NCBI GenBank assembly: GCA_026686845.1
Contig: JAIVEN010000015.1
Span: 9,777,501-9,841,500, forward strand
Length of the DNA stretch: 64,000 nucleotides
From: Adenanthera pavonina
Taxonomy: Eukaryota; Streptophyta; Magnoliopsida; Fabales; Fabaceae
Direction: 5' to 3'
Below are positions 36,575-49,616 of this stretch, piece by piece. A program made the position numbers and the translations under genes. The stretch's first letter is position 1; every line of letters starts with the position of its first letter. The notes under the pieces were generated by a model that was not told where the DNA came from, did not search any database, and saw nothing but the letters and a program-made list of their open reading frames with translations.

Positions 36575-37100
36575 GAATAAAGTATATAATATTTATTATT
36601 ATAATATTATTAAATATTAATTGTTTGTAATGAATTTTATTAAAAAATAATTTTTTATTTATAAAATATATTTTTTATTTCTTCTTTTCATCTTAGCATG
36701 CATTGAAAGGCTAGAGTAAAGAGGATTAACCAAAAAAAAAGACTCTTGTAATAATAAGGCCATGTTTGGTAAGATGAAGAAAAAAAAATTTTGTATGATT
36801 AATGATATCCTCCAAGGAAAGCCACTTTCCCATATCCAAGGGAGAGGGACTTTCTTTTCATAAATGAATGTATGAAAACTATGAATTTTTGTTAAATTGT
36901 CCTTGAATCAGGCTTTGATGTTTTGAAGGTGTGGTTGAGGATATTTGCACCTTTTAAGCAATTTCTATTTGTATAAGCAACAAAATTATATTCTCCTTGT
37001 GTAACTATACAAGACATAATTTGGGTCTAAATTTCTTTTATCTCTCCCTCTCTACCGCCCTCCCCCCTATTCATTTTCATTCTCATTCTATATAAAATAG

Positions 37101-37423
37101 AGGCCTTGTTTGGTATGCAAAATAATTTTTAATGAAATGAGAATGAGAATGGAAGTGGAAATAGAAATAGGATGATAACAATTTTGAAGATAGATGAAGT
37201 GGGGGTCTTAGTTAGATTGAAGGGAAAAAGTCTCACAGAAATGGGGAAGCTGGTGGAAATGATGCATTCTCATGGTTCATGGTGGGCTTTCTAATTTTTT
37301 TAAACATTAGAATCAGCCATTCCCAAGGATTCATATTGTTATGCACCAAACATAAGGAATGCTGACTTCCCTCACCTACCTATTCTTTCCTTGACTGCCA
37401 TTTTCTCATACCAAACAAGGCCT
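37101..37423. mobile_element. Short DNA element with perfect 17-bp terminal inverted repeats
   Basis: AGGCCTTGTTTGGTATG at the left and its exact complement at the right bound 323 bp. Such GGCCTTGTTTGG ends are typical of PIF/Harbinger or hAT MITEs. No clear target duplication was seen. Confidence 0.7.
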
Positions 37424-38396
37424 AAGGGGTTCGTGTTAATCTTCTCTCTATCGTTCCAAGTTTATCGGATGTTATGAAGGGACATCAAACAGAATTTCAC
37501 ATAAGAGTGAAGAAAAATATCAACTAAATTACTGGTTTGGGCTTGGTTTTTAAGGCCCACATATCCAACCCATTTCTGAGAGTCGATCGCCATTGGCCGA
37601 TTCATCATTCTTTTTTGTCTCTAACAGTTTGATTATTATCCACATCCGCTAAATGTTGTTCCTCATCAGGCGAATAAAATATGAACCTCTTCCAATCTAA
37701 TTTTAAAAATCCTATGGTTAAACAGGGTATATTTACTGTTGGCATAATCAGAATTTTGAAAGAATCACTTGAATACGTTCTACTGGAACTGGTACTTTTA
37801 AGCTTTGTCTTACAAAATTTTAGAAAAACTATTATCTAAATGATCTATAAAATCATAATATTCTTCCAGAACAGCATATTTGTTTTGCTTTTGCCATGCA
37901 TTTTTGGACAATCAATATTTCTTTTTTCTTTTTATTTGAAAAAAATAGAAGATGAAAATATTTTTTAACTTCGTATAAGAGACAAATTATCTGTTTGATT
38001 CAAATTTCACGTTTTGTTCCTTTCAAAGTGTGAGATAAATTATTAAGAAATAAAATAAATAACTGATAATTAAGCACGCACGTTCATCAGGAATACTTTA
38101 AAATAAAACTAAGACCTTGACATTGAAATCTTTTTTAAAATCTTTTTTCTTAAAAAAAAATATGAAAGGTTATTAATACTTCGGCTCTATCTGGATTTTT
38201 GACACCGACAATGACGACAAAGCTGGGTACAAACTAAAAAGGTCTCAGAAGATTGTTTACATCAAAACTACTCTCATAAGTAAATAGCCCACTTCCAACT
38301 TGAATTGGGTCTACGTAGTAATACTATGTACACGCACCAACCTTTTTTTTTAATTATTTTTTTTCTCAAATCAACAAAAGATTTGGGCGATTCATT

Positions 38397-40281
38397 TCAA
38401 AGACGAGAAAGAGCCAAAACCTCTTCACTGTAACCATCACCCTTATTCTTACTATTACTGTCTTTGTTCTTTTGATCCAACACCACGAACGTCTTAGCCT
38501 TCTCCCTCAATTCAAACTTGAGAATCTTCCCTGTAGATGTCTTAGGTAGCTCGTCCATGAACTTAACGACTTTTGGAACCATGAAATGTGACATCCTCTT
38601 CCTGCAATACCCAATTATGTCATCCTCTGTAACGTCATCATTAGCCTTCCCTGCTTCGTTCTCCTTCAGAGCTATGAACGCACAGGGGCTCTCCCCCCAC
38701 TTGGGATGAGGCATTGCCACCACCGCCGCTTCCGACACCCTCGGATGCTTGTAAAGAACACTCTCCACCTCGACGCTGCTGATGTTTTCTCCGCCGGAGA
38801 TGATAACATCCTTGGACCTGTCCTTGATCTCCAAATAACCATCCGGGTGCACAACCCCTACATCCCCTGTTCTGAACCACCCATTCTGGAACACTCTGGA
38901 TGTTTCATTTGGATCCTTGTAATACCCCTTCATTATTCCACTCCCTCTCAACACTATCTCTCCCATCGTCTTCCCATCTCTAGGCACACTCTCTAATGTC
39001 TCCAGATTCTTCACATCCACACTCGCAAGTGTTAATATGCTGACCCCTTGCCGAGCTTTCAGCTTCGACTGTTCCTCTTTCGGCAAATCATTCCACTTCT
39101 TATCCCATTCGCACACGAGCGCGGGTCCGGTTGCTTCCGTCAAGCCGTACGCATGCGTGACGTGGAACCCGAGCGACTCGATCTGTTGGAGGAGCGCCGC
39201 CGGGGGAGGGGCTCCTCCGGTGAGGATCTCGACCTTGGAGGTGAGGCGGTGGCGGTCAGTTGGTTTGGCCTGGAGTATGATGTTGAAGATGATGGGGGCG
39301 CAACACATGTGGGTGACGTTGTGAAGGGCTATGTTTCTGAAGATTTCGGAGGCGGTGACGTTGCGGAGGCAGACGTTGGTGCCGCCACGCGCGGCCACGC
39401 CCCACGTAAAGGTCCAGCCGTTGCAATGGAACATAGGGAGGGTCCAGAAGTAAACCGGTGCGGTTGGCATTTCCCAGCACAGGATTAAGCTGAGAGTACT
39501 GAGGTAGGCTCCTCGGTGGCTGTAAACGACGCCTTTGGGCGCGGAGGTGGTGCCTGAGGTGTAGTTAAGAGCGATCGGGGCCCACTCGTCGTGGGGCTCG
39601 AGTGGGACGAAGGTGGGGTCACCTTTGTGGATGAGGAGCTCGTATTCGAGCTCGTTGAGGCGGATGCCGGTGGGGGAGGTGATGTCATCAATGACTATGA
39701 CGAGCGGCAAGGAAGAATAGCCGTTGGGTTCCATGAGGATTCGGAGGGCTTCACGTGCCTTGGGGATGTACTCGTAGTCGACGAAGAAGACCTTGGCTTC
39801 CGAGTGCTTCAGAATGGTGGCTATGTTTTTAGCATCAAGACGAGTGTTTATGGTGTTGAGTACTGCACCCGCCATAGGCACTGCGAAATGCATCTCGTAC
39901 ATGGCCGGTATATTGGGTGCCAACACAGATACCTGCAGTAGGAAATCGTACATGCAGCAGCCACATGATTAGATTATAGAATCTCAGGTACGATATAAAA
40001 CAAAGATTCGATAATGCATAGGTATATATGTGTGTGTGTGCGTGTGCGTGTGTGTAGGGTAGGTGGCCGGGATGGAGACTTACGACGTCGTCGGTGGCGA
40101 TGTTGAGGGAACGGAGAGAAGAGGCAAGGCGGCGGCAACGGTCATAAGTCTGAGCCCAAGTGAAAGAGGCTGCTTGGTAGATGAGAGAGGTTCTGTGGGC
40201 ATAACAGGAAGCAGCTCTGGCGAGGAAGGTGAGAGGGGTGAGTGGGGTATAGTTTGCTGGGCACTTGGGAAGTTGTTCCAT
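38397..40281 (-). CDS. Peroxisomal acyl-activating enzyme (acyl-CoA ligase, AAE clade VI type)
   Basis: This ATP-dependent ligase forms an acyl-AMP and then an acyl-CoA. Relatives include Arabidopsis AAE1/AAE11, BZO1 and petunia cinnamate-CoA ligase. Two exons on the minus strand, 40281-40084 and 39932-38397, joined by a 151-base GT-AG intron (40083-39933), give 577 residues. The AMP-binding P-loop is YTSGTTSAPKG at 190-200, followed by YGLTEATG, GWFRTGD and KDVIISGGENISS. The C-terminal catalytic PKTSTGKILK lies about 50 residues from the end. The protein ends SRL, a PTS1 signal. A candidate TATA lies about 143 bases upstream of the ATG. The acyl substrate (short-chain, cinnamate or benzoate) cannot be told from sequence by eye. 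The gene is GC-richer than its surroundings, as expected for coding DNA. Confidence 0.93.
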
Positions 40282-40423
40282 TGAAAGCTCGATCAGCTTC
40301 TTCTCTAATTCTACACAGAGAAGGATGAAGAGAGAAACGGATGTGGTTGAAGTGATGATGTTTTCCTATTTTTGGGTTAAGAAAGCGGGTAATGAGATTC
40401 CAGCGGAGGGGAGGAATGATCAG

Positions 40424-40430
40424 TTATATA
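40424..40430 (-). promoter_or_regulatory. Candidate TATA box of the acyl-activating enzyme gene
   Basis: CCTATATAAC on the minus strand, 143 bases upstream of the start codon. Confidence 0.5.
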
Positions 40431-41717
40431 GGAGTCTCAGTGGGGGTGCATCCCCTTATATGAAGGCCACGTTATGTGGGGGCCATAAATGGGTGTCTGA
40501 GAAGATGCTGTGAAGCTTGTGTGTGGAAGTGGAAATTAATCTGGAAATTGCCTTGATGCTCCTTCTATGCCATCCCATTGAATCTTTCATACTCTGATTC
40601 AATACTTTTCAATATGTGTTAGATGTGAATACAACAAAAATTATCTACCATATCAAAAAGAAAAAAAAATGCTAATAGTGTTGTTAAGGACCTTTTTCTT
40701 AAAAAAAAAAAATCTGATTGTATATTCATCCATGTGATTTTTACGGTACACCATGGACAATAGAAACCTATTTTGAACGTACAAGAAAGTTTCAATTGAA
40801 ATATACTAAGTATGAAATTCATGCTAATTAATTAAATATAGCTCAAGCACCAAAAAAAATATAACTCAAAGGATTTGCATCTTTTTTATACTTTCTCTCA
40901 ATACATAATCTAATTAATCATTTGATTTGAATAGTAAAATATTACTTATTGTAACATTAAACTAAATATATTATTAATTTAATCATTACCACAAATAAGC
41001 ATTATATTATTGTTTAAAAATGCATTACACTCATAATAATAAATGTATACTACTAAATTCTTTTATAAATTTTTTTTAATTATCCAATCACAATTAATAA
41101 CAGAAATTGTGTATGAAGAAAGATAAGAAGAGTATCCAAATCCATAGCTCAAAAACACTTTAAATGGAATATCATCATCTTCTTAATTTTTCAATAATTG
41201 TTATATAAAATCAGTGTTTCAAATTGCGTAGGAGAAATATTGTGAAGAACATGGGAAAGAAAAGTTCCCCCAGGATTTATGCATTTGAAGAAAGAACTGT
41301 TAAGAGTTTGACCTTGCGGTTGTTTGTTTGTTTATTTTATTCATTTATTTTAATCCCAACCAGCCATGTCATGTTGCACATTTAAAAAGATAAATAGTAC
41401 TACTTCGTTACAAATAAAAAAGCGGGAAAACATTGGCCCACCCATCAATACACTATCACATCAACTCTATTTGTGATTAACATTATGCCCCTGCTTTTGT
41501 TACAACTATAACCATCCTTTTTTAAATTAATACAAAAAATTAAATATTCGCTTATATTCAACTTGCATTTAATATATCATTCATTTCCTGCTGTTCATAT
41601 TAATTATGTCTTTTTTTCACATTTCCTTCGTAGTATGAACACACTAGTCAATAGTCATCAGTCTATTAGTTCCTTTAATAAATACCATTTTGTTCTTATG
41701 ATTGACCAAAGAAAATA

Positions 41718-42018
41718 CTCCTTCTGATCTCATTCATAAAAAAAAATTATTTTATGAGTAGTAAGAAAGGTAGTTGAAATTAGTTAAAAATAATTAATTT
41801 TTTTTATATTTTAAATTTTTTTTTAAAATTATCCATACTTAATTAATCTCTCTTTTTCTTAATTCATTCCAAAAATACATCTCATAACTTATAATAGTAT
41901 TAATAAAAGAGGATAATTTTGGTAAAAAAAATTAATGCAACATTAACTTTCTTTTTTTCTTATAAATAGAATAATCAAAAAGGGAAAAAAATTTTCTTAT
42001 AAATAAGATATGAGAGAG
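41718..42018. mobile_element. Stowaway-type MITE, family B
   Basis: 301 bp between TA dinucleotides. The left end is CTCCTTCTGATCTCATTCAT and the right end reads ATAAGATATGAGAGAG. Its interior matches 45421-45684. Confidence 0.65.
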
Positions 42019-42245
42019 TATTACTTTTCATTTAACAACCACTGATATGGAAAGCTTTCCTTCGTTTCTCGATCAGGTTTCAGGCACGGTCATTTGACCT
42101 CTTTCCGCTTAGTAATAAGCTGATATTTTTTTTTTTTCATGTAAAGCTTGACCTAGAGAATTAAATAAAAAATTATTTTTTTATGTTCTTAGATAAAAAT
42201 GATACAAAAAATTATTGTTATTGAGTAACAACAATAAAAATATAA

Positions 42246-42627
42246 GTGTCTGTTTGGTTCATTTTTATCAAAAATAAACCATGATTTTTAATCATGTTTT
42301 TTTAAAAAGATGTATTTGGTCAAATATAAACTGCTTTTTTGAAAAATAAAAAGTGAGTTAAACTGTAATTTTAAAAAATGAGGAAAAAATTAATTTTTCT
42401 TTAATAAAATATGGGTTTTGAAAAAAGAGAAGTAAATTTACTCTATATTATATATCTAAAAGTACTTTTAATTCGTATTATCTAAACCGATTTTTTGTCA
42501 AACTTACTTTTACAAAAAAAAATATCCAAACATAACAACTTATAATAAATTTACTTTATCTAAATTTTATTTTTATAAATTTTATTTATTTTAATCCAAT
42601 TTTATAAAATTAATAACCAAATGGCCC
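42246..42627. mobile_element. PIF/Harbinger-type MITE
   Basis: 382 bp flanked by TAA on both sides (42243-42245, 42628-42630). Ends are GTGTCTGTTTGGTTC and, reversed, GGGCCATTTGGTTA, an imperfect terminal inverted repeat. Confidence 0.65.
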
Positions 42628-45420
42628 TAAGGACCTCTATATATATATATATATATATATATAAAGAGGAATGGGAAGCTACATCGAGTTTCAAATGAAC
42701 TAGTTGTATGTGTTTGTGCCCCCAAAAAAAAAGCTCGCGATCCCAGATCAACGAACACGGGCACAAAATTTACAATGAAAAATAATGATAAGGAAAAAAA
42801 AATTCAGGTGACTGCAATGCAAACCAAATAAAAGCAACTACTATTCCTCCATCCATCACTTGCTTTGAAAGTGGCCTTTATAATTAATTTGACAATATTA
42901 TCTATATTTTCATTTTGATCAACGAATTAGAAACCCACACTCTGACCGATTTAACAACCAGATTTTGACAGCATTAAAAGTGATAAGAATTAATGACAAA
43001 TTTTAGAAAAATAATAATGACTTTTTTATTCCCAACTTACCTACTAAGCTTTTAACCTCTGTCTGTGTGTATAAATTAATTTTCAAGATCTCTTGAAGTT
43101 GAAACAAAAATGGTTCCACCCATTGCATGTCCTTTTCAGCGTCTTTTTTGGCCAATTTTTTCCATGTTAAATAGTCATTTCTAAGCTTCATATCTTTTCA
43201 GAGTCTGATTGGTCTAGTCGTCCTTCAAACATGTATTAATGCTTTCCACTTTTGATTCCACTGCAAAATGTTGAATCAGTTCCAAAGCACACGCAGCAGA
43301 TAATTTCCACGAAATTGTTGCCATGCTATATATTTTTGTACAAATGCAGAACAGATTAATTATTTATATATATCTTTCTTTCTTTTTTTTCCTCACTCAT
43401 ATTTTCTTCTAATCCTTAACCTACTTTTCAAAGAATATCATGAACTCTAGTGGGTCTAGTCTTGTTGAACATTGGACCATGGCAAATAAATCGTAGAAAT
43501 TTTAGTTAAGGGTCTCGCTCACTGATGATCAATTTGCAGGACCACATGAAAAGTTGCAAACAAAGTTATGCTTGCCCTTGACTATATATTGGTATGGTTT
43601 AGATTATATGAATGTTAATCGTTAAATACTTGCTAAGAAAATGGCTTGCGATTTCCATGAAACCTGAGAGTGGACAATTTTTTCCATAAAATAATGCCCA
43701 TCGATCCCTCTTGTTTATTTTCTTGCTTCTTTAATTACTTTCTCTTTAGTCTTCCTCTTTGCTGCCAACTTTCTTTGTTTTTGTGTTTTCTTTTCTTTCC
43801 ACTTATACTTTTTTTCTCCTTTGATTATTTTCTTCTAGATTTCTAATCCGGAGGATGTGGATGAGAATGAGAACCAGAACATACTTACATTCTTATTTAT
43901 TTATTTAATCATAGTTTTCAAGGTTCCAAATTTTTTTAATAAAACTATGAGACTCGAATTAATATTATTTTTAAAAGTTATATATATACTGTTTTATTTT
44001 GCATGTGCTATACATCATTTATTTTTATGATATGTTAACAAGTTAAGAAGAGAAAAAAAATCAAAATAAATGAAAGAGAGATCAGAAGAGAATCACGTGA
44101 GAGTTAAATCATAAAAATTGAGAGGATCCAAATTTTCTATGAACTAGAAATAAGTTTGCAACATAACCATTCAATTTATTTCCTTTATCTCTTTTCATTA
44201 TCCCCATTTAAACATTAAGTACATTTATATATAAATAAAAAACCTTAATTAGCAGCTTTTGTTGAATCAATATATTATATAAAAATAGACTAGCTGACTA
44301 CTGTTTTTCAGTATTTATAATTTTTATTTATTCACGTGATATGACAATATCAATATATTTCAATATATGATATTATAAAAATAAATTATTTAATTATTGT
44401 TAAATAAGTTGAATATCTACATCTGATGGAGGAGGACTGTTCGAGTTTTGTAAGAAAAAAATTAAACTTAAACTTCATTAAACGTTTTTGAGAAAAATTG
44501 AAAATTAGTTACGATAACCACAAAATATCGCATCACAATCACCCGATATTAATGTTTGGCCCCAAAAAGACCCCATATTGGCAAAATGGCATGTCAAGAA
44601 ATGAGTTACCCCTCATATTCATATTATAAAGTAACCCTGCGGCACGGGGGCGGGGAGTTAGTGGGGTTTCACATATATTTTAAGTTTTTAAAAAAATTTG
44701 AAAATTTTTAATTTTATCCAAATTAATTTCATCTTTATTAGATATAACATAAGTTGCAATATTAAAAAGTAAGTAATAAAAATAATAAATTATTATATGC
44801 TACCTTATATTATGAAATAATAAGAAATTTTCATGTTACTTTGTAATATAATGCGGAAGAAGTAACAATTATTGGTGATAATTCTATTATTGATGCAATG
44901 TAAGCCAATGTATAGTCTGTCCCCAAAATATCTGCTTTCTTCCATAGCTTTCATTAGATGATTTTTTTCAGTGGAATGCACAAGAACAATAATAATTTAA
45001 AATCTGTGGCTTCTCCCATAGCCTTGTTACTCTATTAAAAAAATAATCATTTAATTTTTAGAATTTTTTTATTTTTTATATTTAAATCCTATTAAAATAT
45101 ATAGAAATTTTTTTAAAAAATTATATGAAATTCAATAAACTATATAAAAAAGCTAAAAATAAAAAGTTGCAATAAATTTGAGAACAGCCGTATTTTGTTA
45201 TGTCTTCAAATAATTGAATGTTAGTGTTTTGATTGTCCGAAAGGAAAAGTAGCTGCAGTCGTCAGTCACAATCACTTTTGCTCTATGCTGTATGGTTCAA
45301 ATAACCGATCATATCTTTTCTTAATAAATAGCCAATCAATTACTTATTTTCGTGTTGTCTGTTCATTGGGATCCATTTTGGCATGCACCCGCCAAATCAT
45401 ATATATAACGAGAAAAAAAA

Positions 45421-45684
45421 TACTTTATGAGTATTAAAAAAATAGTCTTCATTAATTAAAATTAATTAAATTATTTCATATTTTAATTTTTTTTAAAATT
45501 ATTTTTATCTAATTTAATATTAATTTAAATTACTAATATATTTAAACTCTCTCTTATATAATTAATGAAAAATAATTTTTGAAAAAGAAAAATTTAATGC
45601 ATTATCAACTCTTTTTCCCCCTTATATTTAAGACCACCAAAAAGAAAAAAATCTTTCTTATAAATAAAATCAGATGGAGCATTA
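45421..45684. mobile_element. Stowaway-type MITE, family B, 5'-truncated
   Basis: Begins TACTTTATGAGTATTAAAAA, which aligns to an internal point of 41718-42018, so about 35 terminal bases are missing. The right end AAAATCAGATGGAG is retained. Confidence 0.5.
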
Positions 45685-45686
45685 TA

Positions 45687-45980
45687 CTTCATCTAATTCC
45701 ATTTATAAGATGTTATCCAAAAGATTTGTTTGATCCTATTTATAAGGTATAGTGTTATATTTTCATATGAATTTTCTACTTTATCCTCTAATTTTATTAT
45801 CTCATAAATTATTCCATATTTTAACACACTCTCTTTTTCCACATAATCATTACTACTTAAATAAAAAATAGGAATAAAATTAAAAATTTATAGTATTTTT
45901 TATAATTTTAAAAATATAACTAATTCTTCTTAAATTTTATATTGTAGGCAATAATACTTTATAAATGGAACTGCCTCCAG
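45687..45980. mobile_element. Stowaway-type MITE adjoining the previous copy
   Basis: TA flanks both ends. Left CTTCATCTAATTCCATTTAT and right, reversed, CTGGAGGCAGTTCCATTTAT form terminal inverted repeats around 294 bp. Confidence 0.6.
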
Positions 45981-46345
45981 TAGCACTGTTTATTTTCTGA
46001 CATGTACTTGATTATCATATATATAATGATAGTTTACTGTTATTCGTTTCTTTAATCTTTTTTAACGCATTTGACTGGGATACAATTATTTATATATGAA
46101 ATTAAGTATTCTAGGTTTTTAAATAACTATATGATATTTGATAATATTGGGTCATATCCAAATATTATTGAAAATAATTGAGATATCTCTCCTATAATTT
46201 TTTTTTATTTATAAAATATGAATATTAGTTAAAGAAATTGAGTCTCTTCCACATATCATTGATTCAAAAGGTATCTATGCCATGCATACTGGACATAGGA
46301 ATTTTGAAATGGTTTCTTTGTGGTTCTCGATCACAATAATAATTA

Positions 46346-46610
46346 CTCTCTTTGATTCTATATATAAGATCTTTTATTATAATTCTAAATATAAGACCCT
46401 TTACAATATACGAGGTAGTATTTATTATAAATTTCTAAAAAAATACCCCTATTTAATGTATCCAAAAAGAAAAAGAAAGAGATTAAATAAAGATAGTTTC
46501 GAAAAAATATTAGAATTTTCAGAAAAATTGAGGTAGTTAATTAGCTTTAATTCAAATTCTTAATCCGCGTGATTCGGTTAAAATGTTATTATATTAAGGA
46601 TCAGATGGAG
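46346..46610. mobile_element. Stowaway-type MITE, family A, copy 4
   Basis: 265 bp between TA dinucleotides, the same length as copy 3. Ends are CTCTCTTTGATTCTATATAT and GGATCAGATGGAG. Confidence 0.75.
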
Positions 46611-47257
46611 TATATTACATTGGTATTATATAAATTCCAGTTGTTCATTATATTTACTAGCAGTTTTTTTTTTGGCCAAAGGATAGACTGTCATTGACAG
46701 AGAAATTATTTTACTTTCCATAAAAAATTAATTAATATATCATCAATGTCAATATAAAAAATATATCAAAATAAAATAATATAAAACTTATAAGAAGACA
46801 TATATATTATTTAAAAGTTCTCTGTGCAAATGCATGGACACACATATATGCTAGTATATATTCTGGCCAAAAAGAAAAACATACTAGTATATATATATAT
46901 ATATATATATGCTCACGTTGACGTTAAGTAGAAATTTGAAAGCGTGTTTCAATAATCAAATGGTGATGAATATACATGAGCTATTGGTTCAAGGTGACTG
47001 AATAGTTGGGTATGCCTCCAGAATTCTACAATTAAGATGCATGGTCCAAAACCTCATAGGCTTTCTAGTGCTTTCCTTTAGAGATGGGTCCACTCTTTTT
47101 TCTTTAATTTCTTACGAATTTTCGTAAGATGGAAATTGAAAAATCACTATATCAATATATACAATGTAAAAATTTATAACAAAATTATATTATTCACAAA
47201 GCATAAACAATAATATCATTTTCATGTATTGAACTCTGTATGAAGCATGAAGATATG

Positions 47258-47438
47258 GAGAGGCGATTCCGTGCGTGGAGGCCAGATCCACGCACGAAAC
47301 GCGTGGATTTTGTGAGGGAGGGAGGGTTTTTTTTTTTTTTTTGCATTTTGCAAAAAAAAAAAAAAGCGCGGCCACAGTAAACTGTGTGTGGCCGCGCAGG
47401 CCGTGCGTGGCGTTGCGCCACGCACGGAAACAGGACCC
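47258..47438. mobile_element. 181-bp hairpin-chain element, MULE-like target duplication, unassigned
   Basis: Flanked by the ten-base direct repeat TGAAGATATG (47248-47257, 47439-47448). Both ends share TTCCGTGCGTGG in inverted orientation. The body is a run of four hairpins. H1 has arms 47270-47279 and 47287-47296. H2 is a T-run/GCA...TGC/A-run palindrome at about 47326-47365. H3 is a perfect 11-bp stem (47366-47376 with 47387-47397). H4 is a perfect 12-bp stem with a three-base loop (47401-47412 with 47416-47427). It is markedly GC-rich apart from H2, in very AT-rich surroundings. Target length suggests a Mutator-like mobiliser. Confidence 0.75.
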
Positions 47439-48801
47439 TGAAGATATGTATACGCGTTCAGTCAACTATTAAATATATACTAAAATTATTTTATTGTTGG
47501 ATCACCGGGTATTATGCATAACTAATCAATGACTCGCATGCAAATTCTGTATTGACTATTGATAAATACTATACAAGTATTGCTAAAGAAATATACCATT
47601 GTTAAAAAGTACTATACTTATGACTTTGGCAAGGAAGGTAAGGACGTCAACGTTGCCGTGCAACACATGGGATATATATACGATTCCAAAACCTACGCGT
47701 TACTCCTTGTCAGACTGAGTCAACTGGTTTTCATTACTTGTAACTAACCCGCCAGCTTCCCCTGCTCCAAAATTAGTAAACATACATAGGAATTTGGATA
47801 TCACGTTTTCAACTGCTCAAAAACCTACCAACTTTGAACATTATTAGTTTCAAGCATTTGATTAATTAATATTGCTTCCTAATCTTGTGTACATACTGGT
47901 AAGGTAATTGTTGCCAACAACCAATCTTTTGATATATATGCTTCATCCATATATCTGGATAGTATCTTTCATCATTGGAAAGTAAGCTTTTCATTATGGT
48001 ATATTTGTCTTATATGAGTTATATCATTCAATAATGTTAACATTAATATAAAATATAAAATTATATGAAATTGGACCATACATAAATTATAAATAATTAA
48101 TACGTTTAATTATTCGAATTTTGGCGTATGAATCACTCGGCCGTGGCACTACACTATTATACTACATAAAATAATAATGGGAAATGGACCCTGTCAGGTC
48201 CTGTGCTGTCCGATGATCTAGGCCGTTCATTTGATCAGCGAGCTACATTATGCGACGTTGCCCTGAAGCCGCCGGAATGCAGCGTTTCATTGCACTGAAT
48301 GAGAATGAATCCCATCCGTCCACTTGATGATGCCCTAGGATACTGACATGTGGCACGCAGCATTCATATCGCGGTAATTAAAATCCTTCCTTCCTTCTCG
48401 GAACGTGTCGTCCTTGTTCGTTCCACAATTTCAGGAAATTATTGGCGGCAATACATTATTTTATTCTTCCTCCCAGGGGTGCCTCATGGCATTCGTATCA
48501 TTCGGTGGTATATATACAGGCTAGGTTGGTTTTCTCACACTTACCTGTCATTATTTATATTAGATTTTTTTTTGGTCGAAAATCATCAAAAGCATATGTA
48601 TGAATATATATATATATATATATTGCCGAAAGTGACATATGAAAGAGTAATGAAATTTTTTTTCCCTTTCTTTTGCATTTTATCTTTTGAAAAAGCTTAT
48701 ATTGATTCGGAATACTGCTTATAGATCATTTGTTTGCTGAAAATAATGAAAAGTATGAATCTTTTACTTGTTACAAGAAACGTATGAAAGACGGAAAATT
48801 T

Positions 48802-48832
<31 letters not shown>

Positions 48833-49073
48833 TGCTTTCGTTGGTTCTATTTGAGGTACCCTTTTATTATTAATTAATATTGATATAAAATATAACATTT
48901 GTATGAAATTGTAGCATTCATAAATCAAATAATACCCTTCAATTTTCGAATGCCATTCCACTGGCAAAGGGTCAGAGTTACATATGAATCACTTTGCACT
49001 GTTGTATAAAATAATGCTCACTAGTTCTTCTTTTTCTTGGACTAGAAGTATTTTGCAGAAAGAAAGAAACTAA

Positions 49074-49438
49074 GGGTGTGTTTTGGATTGGCTTATAAAT
49101 AAGTAATTATGAGAATAAGTACTTATTTATAATAGATTATGAAAATAAGTGATTATGTCAAAAGTGATTTATGTTTGAATATTTTTACCTATAAGTGATT
49201 TTGAGAAAAAAAAATGTTTAGATTTTAATAGTTTAAGTGATTATTTGGTGGATAATGAGAAGAAAAAGTGAAATAAATGATTATAAAAAAATAAATAATT
49301 ATCATAAGCAGCTTCGGCTTGCTTATCAAAATAATCACTTAAAATCCTATAAGTGATTATATAATTATAGTATGTATTTGGATACTCTCCCTCATAATTA
49401 ATTATACTCTCCTATAATCAAAGTATCCAAACATGCAC
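49074..49438. mobile_element. PIF/Harbinger-type MITE
   Basis: 365 bp flanked by TAA (49071-49073, 49439-49441). Ends are GGGTGTGTTTTGGATT and, reversed, GTGCATGTTTGGATAC. The interior is rich in AAGTGATTAT and its complement, so most of it can fold back. Confidence 0.7.
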
Positions 49439-49616
49439 TAATTTTCTTATCCATGAAGCTTAAAAGTCAAACTCCCAATCATTTATTTAGAGATATTACT
49501 CTGCTACTTATGCCAACTTGTGCAGATAAATAATGTCGACTATTAAGATTATATAAAAGTTGATTGAAAAGATCGGTATAACTCGGTGTGTATCTGCAAT
49601 GGGAAATAAAAACATA

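Larger units (their letters stand above)
35417..36672. repeat. Two-unit tandem duplication, second unit split by a transposon
   Basis: Unit 1 is 35417-35619, 203 bp. Unit 2 is 35620-35731 plus 36583-36672, about 202 bp once the insert is removed. Both start GAACA and share landmarks such as TTTTTGTAATATAAAAAA and TGTTTGTAAT. Unit 1 preserves the uninterrupted target site at 35520-35527. Confidence 0.8.
32516..38396. other. Intergenic region between RAB and acyl-activating enzyme genes
   Basis: About 5.9 kb of AT-rich DNA. It holds MITEs, a SINE-like insertion, a tandem duplication carrying nested elements and a 323-bp inverted-repeat element, all listed separately. No gene was recognised. 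Confidence 0.5.

Noticed and set aside
38518..39941. Multiple plus-strand and alternative minus-strand frames of 60-146 codons
   Set aside because: These are shadows of the GC-rich acyl-activating enzyme exon, whose main frame carries all family motifs.
47190..47472. Several overlapping ORFs of 65-91 codons
   Set aside because: They run through the hairpin-chain element and its poly-T/poly-A tract, and the Phe/Lys runs are artefacts of that tract.
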